This document shows, piece by piece, positions 27,830-36,193 of a DNA stretch of 64,000 nucleotides. Source of the stretch: an uncultured Shewanella sp. Its GTDB lineage: Bacteria > Pseudomonadota > Gammaproteobacteria > Enterobacterales > Shewanellaceae. Below the pieces are notes generated by a model that worked only from the letters and a program-made list of their open reading frames with translations, was not told the DNA's origin and ran no database searches. Every line of letters begins with the position of its first letter. Within the stretch, counting starts at the first letter, position 1. The stretch covers positions 140,500 through 204,499 of the forward strand of contig NZ_CANMUW010000008.1 of NCBI RefSeq assembly GCF_947501225.1, written 5' to 3'. A program made the position numbers and the translations under genes.

Positions 27830-29407
27830 ATGACTCCTTCAATGCCTGCATCGCCGGTTTTAAAGCCTGTCGTTTGGACTATTGCCGGGTCGGATAGCGG
27901 AGGGGGCGCCGGGATACAGGCCGATCTTGCAACAATACACGATCTTGGCTGCCATGGCTGTAGCGCCATCACCTGCATAACCGCACAAAACTCGGTGAGC
28001 GTAACCTTGGTTGAACCTGTGTCAGAAAGGATGCTGCTGGCTCAGCTCGATGCATTGCTTAACGATCTGCCGCCAAGAGTGATTAAGATTGGCTTGCTGG
28101 TGGATCAAAAGCAGATAAACACACTCGCTACTTGGCTTGGCAGTGCATTGCGCGAGTATCAGGCCCGAAGCGGCAATGTTGTCTGCGTCATTCTGGACCC
28201 CGTCATGGTTGCCACTTGTGGCGTACGTTTCGGCGATGGTAAGCGGGGAGGAAACCGGCTCGATTTTCTGCCGTTCAGGGGAGTTATTACACTTATCACG
28301 CCTAATGCGGCCGAGTTGACTGAATTTGCCGGGCGTGGCCTCACTGATCTGAGCGACTGTCACGATGCAGCTAAATCCCTTGCAGACACCCTTGACTGTA
28401 GCGTGTTGGCAAAAGGGGGAGACAGAGGGGCTGTCTGGGAGGCTGAAACGGCGCGGGATCTATTTGTCTGCGCAGAGGCTGATGGCAGCTCTTGGGTTCA
28501 TCAGCACAAAAGCTTCCTGCTATCGAGCCCGAGAGTGGATAGCTGCGATACCCATGGTAGTGGCTGTACCTTGAGTTCGGCGATCGCCAGCGTCATGGCC
28601 AGTGGCTTCGTGTTGCATGATGCCATTATGGTCGCTAAGGCCTATGTCTCTGCGGGGATAAAGCAGAGCCATCGCCCGGGTAAGGGGCCCGGTCCGCTTG
28701 CTCGTACAGGTTGGCCGCACAAGCTCAATGAGTTTGCGTATATCTCTGAGCTTAATAGCAACGATCCATTTGCAGAGAAACTCAAGTTCAAGACCCTGGA
28801 TGAACGGCTCGGGGTCTACCCGGTCGTGACCGAGCTTTCACTGCTGCAGGCCCTGTTAGAGGCCGGAGCCAAGACGGTTCAACTGAGGGTAAAGGATAGA
28901 GAGGACCCCGGACTCGAAGCGAAGATCATCGAGGCAGTCCGGTTAGGCCGGGATTATCACGCTCATGTCTTTATCAATGACCATTGGGAGCTGGCAATTA
29001 AGCACCGGGCATTCGGTGTGCATCTGGGACAGGAGGATCTCTATCAGGCCGATCTGCCAAAAATTGCGCGTGCCGGCATTGCGCTCGGGGTATCGAGTCA
29101 TAGCTTCTTCGAGTTGTTATTCGCAGCTCAATTGAGCCCCTCCTACATCGCACTCGGCCACATATTTGCGACAACCACTAAGGTGATGCCATCTCAGCCT
29201 CAGGGGCTCAACAAGTTGAGTCATTATGTGGCTCTGTTAAAAGGGCAATATCCTCTGGTTGCCATCGGCGGGATCGATCTAAACCGAATTGCCGCCGTGA
29301 AGCAAACCCGGGTCGATGATATCGCCGTGGTTCGTGCGGTGACTGAAGCAGACGATCCGATCGCGGCCTATCGTTCACTTGTCGATGCGTGGGAGAGTGA
29401 GGGGTGA
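27830..29407 (+). CDS. thiDE: Fused HMP(-P) kinase and thiamine-phosphate synthase (ThiD-ThiE)
   Basis: A 525-residue two-domain enzyme. Residues 1-285 are a ribokinase-fold ThiD (WTIAGSDSGGGAGIQADLA, ITAQNSVSVT, DTHGSGCTLSSAIAS), which phosphorylates HMP phosphate to HMP-PP. Residues about 315-525 are a TIM-barrel ThiE (GAKTVQLRVKD, VFINDHWELAIKH, GVHLGQEDL, GVSSHSFFEL, VAIGGIDLNR), which couples HMP-PP to the thiazole phosphate. The ThiD domain carries an unusual extra stretch (GVRFGDGKRGGNRLDFLPF). The stop overlaps the thiF start. Fusion puts consecutive steps in one chain. Confidence 0.95.
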   Translation: MTPSMPASPVLKPVVWTIAGSDSGGGAGIQADLATIHDLGCHGCSAITCITAQNSVSVTLVEPVSERMLLAQLDALLNDLPPRVIKIGLLVDQKQINTLATWLGSALREYQARSGNVVCVILDPVMVATCGVRFGDGKRGGNRLDFLPFRGVITLITPNAAELTEFAGRGLTDLSDCHDAAKSLADTLDCSVLAKGGDRGAVWEAETARDLFVCAEADGSSWVHQHKSFLLSSPRVDSCDTHGSGCTLSSAIASVMASGFVLHDAIMVAKAYVSAGIKQSHRPGKGPGPLARTGWPHKLNEFAYISELNSNDPFAEKLKFKTLDERLGVYPVVTELSLLQALLEAGAKTVQLRVKDREDPGLEAKIIEAVRLGRDYHAHVFINDHWELAIKHRAFGVHLGQEDLYQADLPKIARAGIALGVSSHSFFELLFAAQLSPSYIALGHIFATTTKVMPSQPQGLNKLSHYVALLKGQYPLVAIGGIDLNRIAAVKQTRVDDIAVVRAVTEADDPIAAYRSLVDAWESEG

Positions 29408-30177
29408 ATGATTCGGACTTTATGCGATATTCAAGGCAGATCTTACTGGATGAGGTGGGGATGGAGGGGCAGAAAACACTGTCTGCCAGCCACGCCGTCA
29501 TCATAGGTGTAGGCGGTCTGGGGAGTCAGGTCAGCCATCAGCTGGCCGCTGCCGGAGTCGGAGAGTTAACCCTCATCGATCATGACAGGGTAGAGCTGTC
29601 TAATCTCCCCAGACAACTGCTGTTTAACGACTGTGATATCGGCGAGTATAAATCTTTGGTTGCAAGAGATAAGTTGGCAATGGCGTATCGGCACTGTGCG
29701 ATATCATCGGTCACAACCAGGTTTGGACAGGATAACCCATGCAACGTTATTGAGGCGGCAGATGTCGTTATCGACTGTACGGATAATTTCAATTCTCGCC
29801 GGCTGATTAACCGTCAATGCGTCGATATGCAGATCCCTCTGATCACCGCCTCTGTTGCACATTTTCAAGGTCAGCTTCTTGTAACAGATCTTAGCGCAGC
29901 TCCTGACTCAGGTTGTTACCAGTGCCTGTTTCCTGTGGAGTCAGTGGAATCTCAAACCTGCCGCAATGTGGGGGTTGTAGGTCCTATGGTCTCAGTTATG
30001 GCCTCCATGCAGGCGCTTGTTGCTATCAACTGTCTCCTGGATATAGGTCAATTTACCGGTAAGTTATTACGCTTCGACGGGATAAACCTGAAGTGGCGCG
30101 AAGCATCGCTGACCCGTTCCCCACAATGCCCGGTTTGCTTTTCGAAATATAAGGAGGTTTGCAATGAACATGGCTAG
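29404..30177 (+). CDS. thiF: ThiS adenylyltransferase ThiF
   Basis: A 257-residue E1-like enzyme that adenylates the C-terminal glycine of ThiS ahead of sulfur transfer. The Rossmann nucleotide motif GVGGLGSQVSHQLAAAGVG and the ELSNLPRQLLF segment are typical of the MoeB/ThiF family; two CxxC pairs (CYQC and CPVC) make the structural zinc site. The start is GTG at 29404, overlapping the thiDE stop by four bases, which indicates translational coupling. The stop overlaps thiS by 14 bases. Confidence 0.94.
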   Translation: MNDSDFMRYSRQILLDEVGMEGQKTLSASHAVIIGVGGLGSQVSHQLAAAGVGELTLIDHDRVELSNLPRQLLFNDCDIGEYKSLVARDKLAMAYRHCAISSVTTRFGQDNPCNVIEAADVVIDCTDNFNSRRLINRQCVDMQIPLITASVAHFQGQLLVTDLSAAPDSGCYQCLFPVESVESQTCRNVGVVGPMVSVMASMQALVAINCLLDIGQFTGKLLRFDGINLKWREASLTRSPQCPVCFSKYKEVCNEHG

Positions 30178-30406
30178 AGAGATGAGTGAAACAGAGGACG
30201 AGACCATCAAAGTCTCAATCAATGATGAAAGGGTAAACCTCGAAAAAGATCTAACCATAGAGCAGCTTTTACATAGCCGAAATATAGCCGTCAATTCGGT
30301 AGCGGTAGTCTGTAACGCCAGAGTTATCACTAAGAGTGAGTGGAGTAAAAGGCTCTGTATACAGGGGGATGAGTTTGAAATATTTGCTGTAGTGGCGGGA
30401 GGTTAA
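30164..30406 (+). CDS. thiS: Sulfur carrier protein ThiS
   Basis: An 80-residue ubiquitin-like protein ending in Gly-Gly ([10 protein letters not shown]), the tail that becomes the thiocarboxylate donor of the thiazole sulfur. The start at 30164 has a near-perfect AAGGAGG seven bases upstream, inside the end of thiF. The N-terminal dozen residues ([12 protein letters not shown]) are longer than usual, so an internal ATG at 30182 is possible. It is followed by thiG after one base. Confidence 0.93.
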   Translation: MNMAREMSETEDETIKVSINDERVNLEKDLTIEQLLHSRNIAVNSVAVVCNARVITKSEWSKRLCIQGDEFEIFAVVAGG

Positions 30407-30407
30407 T

Positions 30408-31172
30408 ATGTTAAAAATTGCAGACAATGAGTTTAACTCGAGGTTGTTTACCGGCACAGGTAAATTTTCAAGTTCGACAAGGATGTTAGAGGCGATAGCA
30501 TCATCACAATCACAACTGGTGACGATGGCGATGAAGCGCTTAGATCTGAGCGGCGGCAGCGATGATATCCTGCAACCATTACTGAGAAGCGGTATAAAGT
30601 TACTTCCCAATACTTCCGGAGCCAGGGATGCCAGGGAAGCGGTATTTGCGGCTGAATTGGCAAAAGAGGTGTTGAACACTAACTGGATAAAGCTTGAGAT
30701 CCATCCGGATCCTAAGTATCTGATGCCCGATCCGGTAGAGACCTTAGAGGCAGCTAAACGCCTGTGTGATAAAGGATACGTGGTGTTGCCCTATGTACAC
30801 GCCGATCCGGTATTGTGTCGACGCCTGGAGGAGGTGGGCTGTGCCGCCGTCATGCCGCTGGCGAGTCCGATTGGCTCTAACCAGGGGATAGCTACCGAGA
30901 CCTTTCTCAAGATGATCATCGAGCAGGCACAGGTTCCGGTAGTGGTTGATGCGGGAATAGGAACCCCCTCCCAGGCAACCCATGCCATGGAGTTGGGGGC
31001 AGATGCTGTATTGGTTAATACCGCTATTGCCAGCAGTCAGGATCCTGTCTCTATGGCACGCTGTTTCTCCCAAGCTGTTAAAACAGGCAGAGAGGCCTAT
31101 CTTGCAGGCTTAGGCCGTGTCAGTGAACGCGCGGAGCACACGAGTCCGCTAACGGGGTTTCTTAATGACTAA
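30408..31172 (+). CDS. thiG: Thiazole synthase ThiG
   Basis: A 254-residue TIM-barrel enzyme that condenses deoxyxylulose phosphate, the dehydroglycine from ThiH and the ThiS thiocarboxylate into the thiazole. [20 protein letters not shown] contains the Schiff-base lysine. Phosphate- and substrate-loop segments [16 protein letters not shown] and [20 protein letters not shown] are conserved. GGAGG precedes the ATG by six bases, inside the end of thiS. Confidence 0.96.
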   Translation: MLKIADNEFNSRLFTGTGKFSSSTRMLEAIASSQSQLVTMAMKRLDLSGGSDDILQPLLRSGIKLLPNTSGARDAREAVFAAELAKEVLNTNWIKLEIHPDPKYLMPDPVETLEAAKRLCDKGYVVLPYVHADPVLCRRLEEVGCAAVMPLASPIGSNQGIATETFLKMIIEQAQVPVVVDAGIGTPSQATHAMELGADAVLVNTAIASSQDPVSMARCFSQAVKTGREAYLAGLGRVSERAEHTSPLTGFLND

Positions 31173-31208
31173 GAGGATGACATTGCAGCCGGTAAACGGA
31201 GGGGGACG

Positions 31209-32330
31209 ATGAGCTTCTTAACGTATCTGCAAGGATTGGATCGGGAGGCGCTGAAGCTCAGACTCTACTCCTGTGGCCCCCGCGATGTAGAGAAAGCACT
31301 CAATGGGCCCGCTGGCTCTCTGGACAGCTTGCTGGCGTTACTCTCTCCTGCTGCAGAGCCGTTTATTGAACAGATGGCTCAGCGTTCCGCGGCGCTGACC
31401 AGGCAGAGGTTTGGTGCAAACATAGGCATGTATCTGCCTCTTTATCTCTCTAATCTATGTGCCAATGAGTGTGACTATTGCGGTTTCAGCATGAGTAATA
31501 AGCTCAAGAGAGAGACGCTGACCCTGGAACAGCTCAATGCCGAGATGGCGGTGATAAAGCAAACGGGGTATGACTCCATACTGCTGGTTTCAGGCGAACA
31601 TGAAACTAAGGTCGGCATAGATTACTTCAAAACTGTTGTGCCTGTAGTTAAACAAGAGTTCAGTTATCTGGCTATGGAAGTTCAACCGCTCAAGGAAGCA
31701 GAGTATCGAGAGTTGGTTTCGCTGGGTTTGGATGCGGTGATGATCTATCAGGAGACATATAATCCGACAATCTATGCCGAACATCACACCAGAGGCAAAA
31801 AGCAAGATTTTGCTTATCGACTGGAGACACCGGAGAGGCTGGCAAGAGCCGGTGTAGATAAAATCGGCATAGGAGTCTTGTTGGGGCTGGACGATTGGCG
31901 CCTAGATGCTCTGTTATTGGGTCATCACCTTTCCTACCTGGAGTCTCGATACTGGCGTTCCCGTTACAGTGTTTCACTGCCCAGATTGAGGCCCTGCACC
32001 GGCGGGATATCCCCCAGAGTGGAGCTGTCTGATAGAGGGCTGGTGCAGATGATATGTGCCTTCCGGCTGTTTAATGAGCAGCTTGAAGTAAGCTTATCTA
32101 CCAGAGAATCCTCGGCGCTGCGTGATAATCTCTTAACTCTTGGGATCACTAACCTCAGTGCCGGCAGTTCGACGCAGCCGGGGGGCTATGTAAAACCAAA
32201 TAGCTCGTTGAATCAGTTTGATATCAGCGACGAGAGAACTGCTCAGCAGGTGAGTGAAGCCATCAGGGCTCGTGGACTTAACCCTGTATGGAAAGATTGG
32301 GAGGCGGCTTGGGTCAGAAGGGGAGGCTGA
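31209..32330 (+). CDS. thiH: 2-iminoacetate synthase ThiH (radical SAM)
   Basis: This enzyme cleaves tyrosine to dehydroglycine for ThiG; 373 residues is the normal length. The radical SAM cysteines are in CANECDYCGFSMSNKL (CxxxCxxC) near residue 86. GVLLGLDDWRLDALLLGHH and the C-terminal TQPGGYVKPNS block are family-typical. An AGGGGG run lies just upstream of the ATG. ThiH rather than ThiO indicates the anaerobic-compatible tyrosine route. This is the last gene of the thiamine operon. Confidence 0.96.
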   Translation: MSFLTYLQGLDREALKLRLYSCGPRDVEKALNGPAGSLDSLLALLSPAAEPFIEQMAQRSAALTRQRFGANIGMYLPLYLSNLCANECDYCGFSMSNKLKRETLTLEQLNAEMAVIKQTGYDSILLVSGEHETKVGIDYFKTVVPVVKQEFSYLAMEVQPLKEAEYRELVSLGLDAVMIYQETYNPTIYAEHHTRGKKQDFAYRLETPERLARAGVDKIGIGVLLGLDDWRLDALLLGHHLSYLESRYWRSRYSVSLPRLRPCTGGISPRVELSDRGLVQMICAFRLFNEQLEVSLSTRESSALRDNLLTLGITNLSAGSSTQPGGYVKPNSSLNQFDISDERTAQQVSEAIRARGLNPVWKDWEAAWVRRGG

Positions 32331-32430
32331 ATACGCGCTGTTTATTGCAGGCAGAGACGAGAGAAACTGTACTTCTCGTACGCGATGGTTAATAATTGAC
32401 CATAAGAACGAGTTTTTTGGAGCTATCGTT

Positions 32431-32700
32431 ATGGAAATACCTTCCAGTTTATCCTCCGGTCTATCTGGATTACAAAAAGCGCAGTCGGGATTGACCCAGG
32501 CTACTGTAGATGTGGCAAAACCTGCGCAGCCTCAGACCGAGGCGAATTTAGAAGCCGATGCCAGCCGGCCCGTTGAGAATGTAGATAAGACTCAGGCATT
32601 AGTATCAGCAGTTGAGGCGCAGAACCAGGGTGAAGCCGCTGTAGAAGTATTAGAAACATCTTCGGAGACCATCGGCACGATCATTGACCTTGAGGTGTAG
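32431..32700 (+). CDS. Small protein upstream of an SprA-related protein
   Basis: An 89-residue, Ala/Glu/Val-rich soluble protein with no cysteine. It starts with PSSLSSGLSGLQKAQSGLTQA, which resembles the amphipathic N-terminus of flagellar rod/hook-type proteins, and then becomes low-complexity. The longer frame from 32254 overlaps thiH and is not the real start; the ATG at 32431 follows TTGGAG. It ends five bases before the next gene and so is probably co-translated with it. No function is known to me. Confidence 0.65.
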   Translation: MEIPSSLSSGLSGLQKAQSGLTQATVDVAKPAQPQTEANLEADASRPVENVDKTQALVSAVEAQNQGEAAVEVLETSSETIGTIIDLEV

Positions 32701-32705
32701 ACACC

Positions 32706-34070
32706 ATGTTAGGCGTTACCACTTCGCCTGATATACGGCGCAGACAGGAAACTTCATTACCTGCTGTGCCTGCGGCACCCCGTGCCGGATTAAAGAGTGC
32801 GCCGGCGATAGAGTCATCCGCCGGTTCAGTCGTTGTTGCCGGGCCTGTAAACAACAAAACCAGTCACGCCAAACCTGACAGTTCAAGCAAAATCCCCTCG
32901 GTATCTGAATCGATTTCGATTGCGCCTAATACCTTAGCGCCGGTGACCAGTACCGCAGTTCTCACGGCTAAAGCTACTACTATCTCTCCCCCCCAGAGTG
33001 ATACACATGAGCTTGCTGTCGATGGTTTGAATCTCAGTGAAAACTTATCCCCGCCAACATTTAGCCTTACTCAGGGGCCTTTAACGGTTACCGGCTTGAT
33101 CAATAGCCGTAACACAGCCTCCACATCGGGTTTCAATGAGCCCGTATTGACTCCCTACGTTTCGCAGGAGCCTGAGACGAGTTCGGTATTCGATAAGATA
33201 TTCTCAAAGGCGGCCAATAAACCGGAATCTCGGGAGGAGCCGCTTATCCCGGATACGAGCGACAGGGGGGCGGCTAAACCCGACAGCCTCCCACAAAATA
33301 TTTTTGCCAATGAATCAGACAGCGGAGATGAATCGGAGCCGGTTTCGATATTTAAGCCTTCACGTGTGAGTGAGCAGGCGTTTGCAGAACAAAACGATAA
33401 CGTCGATAACGTGCTGGAGCAACAGGTACTGGACGAGCTGGCAAGAAGGGATGCAGAGGTGAAGGCACATGAGCAGGCTCATTCTGCTGTCGGAGGCAGC
33501 TTAGCGCAAAGTCCGCAATTTAGCTATGAGCGAGGCAGCGATGGTAAAAGATATGCCGTCGATGGTGAAGTCTCAATAGATATCTCCATTGTACCCGGGG
33601 ACCCACAGGCAACGATAAATAAGATGCGGAAAGTGTACGCGGCAGCCATGGCACCGGCTAACCCGTCTATGGCCGATATCAGAGTGGCGGCCGATGCGAT
33701 AAGAAAAATGAATCAGGCCCAATCGGAACTTTCCGAAAAGAGGCAGGGTGAAGTCCTGACAATTGAAGAGATGGCCCCAATGATTGACGCGCAGGCCATC
33801 ATAGATGGTCTCCCCCCGCCTGAGCCACCTGAGATGACTATAGGGGGCGAGGTCGATGAAACCGGAGCCGTCAGAAGAGTTCAGCCCGAAGAGGATAATG
33901 TCGTCAGTGACACCATAGATACCATAAACGGTCAGTTAAAGGTTCAGGCCGACTCTGCCTTCGAATTAGCAAACAGCAGTAATGAAGTAGAACGTTACCT
34001 CAGCAATACCATACTCGATAAATACCTGCCGCAAGAGAAAGCTTCTCACTCTTTGAACTTTACAGTGTGA
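32706..34070 (+). CDS. SprA-related putative metalloprotease (CJM1_0395-like)
   Basis: The 454-residue product has a long, disordered, Ser/Pro/Ala-rich N-terminal half and then a compact conserved block around residues 240-340: KAHEQAHSAVGGSLA contains HExxH, followed by YAVDGEVSIDISIVPGDPQ and AAMAPANPSMADIRVAADA. This is the core of the SprA-related family, classed as putative metalloproteases from the HEQAH motif. No signal peptide is evident. The gene begins five bases after its small partner and converges on a LysR gene 14 bp later. The biological role is not established. Confidence 0.82.
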   Translation: MLGVTTSPDIRRRQETSLPAVPAAPRAGLKSAPAIESSAGSVVVAGPVNNKTSHAKPDSSSKIPSVSESISIAPNTLAPVTSTAVLTAKATTISPPQSDTHELAVDGLNLSENLSPPTFSLTQGPLTVTGLINSRNTASTSGFNEPVLTPYVSQEPETSSVFDKIFSKAANKPESREEPLIPDTSDRGAAKPDSLPQNIFANESDSGDESEPVSIFKPSRVSEQAFAEQNDNVDNVLEQQVLDELARRDAEVKAHEQAHSAVGGSLAQSPQFSYERGSDGKRYAVDGEVSIDISIVPGDPQATINKMRKVYAAAMAPANPSMADIRVAADAIRKMNQAQSELSEKRQGEVLTIEEMAPMIDAQAIIDGLPPPEPPEMTIGGEVDETGAVRRVQPEEDNVVSDTIDTINGQLKVQADSAFELANSSNEVERYLSNTILDKYLPQEKASHSLNFTV

Positions 34071-34084
34071 GCTCCTCCGCTGCT

Positions 34085-34984
34085 TTAACTCTTACCGTTG
34101 ACATGTTGAGCCAATATAAGCTTCTCAAGTAGTTCACTTGCCGGACCTTGTCTGTCTCGGTTCGGCACAATTAAACTCATCATCACCTTTTTATGGCTAC
34201 TGCCTCTGAGCGTAAGCTGGCATAACTGACCTGAGTCGATAAGCGACGTGACTAAATGCTCCGGAACCCAGCAGAAACCGATATTACGATTTAAAATGGC
34301 CAAGGCTTCATGAAAATTTGAAACCGTCCACCTCTGCTCCGCTTTAAGCCAGCCTATGTCGGTACTCGATGCCTGGCCCGTATCTTTGATGACCAGTTGC
34401 AGGTGTTCGGCTAATAGGAGGTCATCACAGATCTCCGGCTCGCGCGCCAGAGGGTGTTGCGGGTGACAGACAAGTAAGAAGTTCAGTTCACACAGGGGTT
34501 CGCTGAGATAGCCCTTGGGTGCAACGCCGCCGGAGATGGCGATATCGACGGCCTGTTCTGTGATAAGTTCATGGGTGCCGGTAATAACGGAGTCAATAAT
34601 CGTTATCCGTGTGCCTCGGCTCTGGGGCTGAAAGGCTGATAATGCATCGACCAGTTTGTCCATGGGATAGATAATCTCTCTGGCTATTGTCAGGCCAGGC
34701 TCCCAACCGTTCTCTAAATTATTTGCGAGCAACTCAAGATCGGCTACAGACTTGGTTATGTGGCGGGAACGGCGTAATAACACCTCACCCTGCTCGGTCA
34801 GATAGGCCTTACGCCCCCTGACTTCAAGCAGTTCGATTCCCAATTGTGATTGAAGTTTCGCCACTGCATGATTTAGAGAGGACTGGCTTTTATTCAATTT
34901 TTCTGCCGCTTGGGAGTAGCCGCCATAATCGACGACCGCCTGTAACGTACGCCACTGTTCGAGTGTTGATTTAGCTCTGTCCAT
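34085..34984 (-). CDS. LysR-family transcriptional regulator
   Basis: Residues 1-65 carry the LysR helix-turn-helix (LQAVVDYGGYSQAAEKLNKSQSSLNHAVAKLQSQLG), and the rest is the effector-binding domain (LTIAREIIYPMDKLVDAL, LLVCHPQHPLARE). The ATG at 34984 gives 299 residues, normal for the family; the frame from 35029 adds 15 non-family residues. It lies downstream of and on the same strand as the ligase cassette, 111 bp after its last stop, so it may have its own promoter. Its targets are unknown; control of the neighbouring cassette is possible but untested. Confidence 0.93.
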   Translation of the reverse strand: MDRAKSTLEQWRTLQAVVDYGGYSQAAEKLNKSQSSLNHAVAKLQSQLGIELLEVRGRKAYLTEQGEVLLRRSRHITKSVADLELLANNLENGWEPGLTIAREIIYPMDKLVDALSAFQPQSRGTRITIIDSVITGTHELITEQAVDIAISGGVAPKGYLSEPLCELNFLLVCHPQHPLAREPEICDDLLLAEHLQLVIKDTGQASSTDIGWLKAEQRWTVSNFHEALAILNRNIGFCWVPEHLVTSLIDSGQLCQLTLRGSSHKKVMMSLIVPNRDRQGPASELLEKLILAQHVNGKS

Positions 34985-35095
34985 AATTAACTTAATCCAC
35001 TGCCTTAGAGATTCTATGGGGATATTCACAATACTGGTCCGTGATAAGCAGACCAGTACCGTCAGGGTTACAACCTATACTCAGGTAGAAAAAGC

Positions 35096-36193
35096 CTATT
35101 GCTTTATTTTAACCTGCTTAGGTAAATACTTCTTTGTTGCCTTTAACTGATTGAAGTAGGGGCCTTTATGTAACTGCTCAGGCCATTTTAGCAGCATCAT
35201 GGCTAATACATTTCTGTGCTCACCCATAGCTAAATCCGGGTTGCCCATAGGCGAAGGGATCATCTGCACCTCTTTGTCGAAGGCATTGATTATGTGCCTT
35301 TGCGTCAAGGCAACAACGGGGTGGTCAGATAGTCCGGCAAGGTGAAAACTAATGCCAACTTCGGCGATAATGTCGTCAGTTGCATCCTTCAATATTCGTT
35401 CGATATTGGCTTCAAAATAATCCAGAATCCAGGCAAACTCTTTCGGACTGACATTATGCTGATAATACTCGCTGGCAGCAAAAATGAAGTGTGTCATGCC
35501 GTATAATTTGTTACGGAACTGCCTTTTCTTTAATTCATTATCTTGATTGTCAGGGTATACAGCTATGAATGCTTGCTTATACTCATCTAAATAGTCACCG
35601 ACACCTAGCTGTTTTGCCCAATAGACATAGTTGATCAGTTGTGCGGCCCAGGAACGTATCATAGCCTCGTCGGTTAAGCCGGCACGGAGATCGGCATTTT
35701 TCAACGTCTTGATCAACTGTTTATGACAGGGACCGGTTAAACCGAATTCGTCGATACGACTCGAGAACCTAAGTAATACATCTGTATAAAACAGGAACTC
35801 CGGAAAGGGTTGCAGGGCTTTCTTTCGTGCTTTAGCCCTCGGGCCCTTGCCAAGTATCGATATGGCTTTTTCTGCTTCAGACTCAATGAAGCCGGGCTGA
35901 TCCAGGTTGCAGGCATAAAAATCCTGCGAGTCACTTACTGCGTACAGGTCTACGAGCGCTGCATTGGCATATTTTTCATCTCCGGTCATACGATACATGC
36001 GTATGCCGTAGTGTCCCTGAATTCTTGGGGGCAGCTGATAGAGATGCTGCTCAAGATTGCTTTTGATTCCATAATAAACCTCATCATGAGGCGCCGGGCT
36101 CGTATTAGCTTTCGCAGTTTCGGCTGTCGTGGCAAAAGTGCTGAAGTTAAAGAGAGCAAGTGACAGGACGCTTAACTTGAGTATGGTTTGCAT
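35096..36193 (-). CDS. Exported protein, DUF3541-like
   Basis: The 365-residue product has a signal peptide (ILKLSVLSLALFNFSTFAT) and a mainly helical mature part, for example EVYYGIKSNLEQHLYQLPPRIQGHYGIRMYRM, which I recognise tentatively as the DUF3541 family. It has a His-rich end region (GEHRNVLAMMLLKWPEQLH). The start at 36193 follows AAAAGGA; the first codons overlap the 3' end of the upstream M3-like gene by 47 bases, a sign of tight co-expression. It is the last gene of a five-gene cassette. The function is unknown. Confidence 0.72.
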   Translation of the reverse strand: MQTILKLSVLSLALFNFSTFATTAETAKANTSPAPHDEVYYGIKSNLEQHLYQLPPRIQGHYGIRMYRMTGDEKYANAALVDLYAVSDSQDFYACNLDQPGFIESEAEKAISILGKGPRAKARKKALQPFPEFLFYTDVLLRFSSRIDEFGLTGPCHKQLIKTLKNADLRAGLTDEAMIRSWAAQLINYVYWAKQLGVGDYLDEYKQAFIAVYPDNQDNELKKRQFRNKLYGMTHFIFAASEYYQHNVSPKEFAWILDYFEANIERILKDATDDIIAEVGISFHLAGLSDHPVVALTQRHIINAFDKEVQMIPSPMGNPDLAMGEHRNVLAMMLLKWPEQLHKGPYFNQLKATKKYLPKQVKIKQ

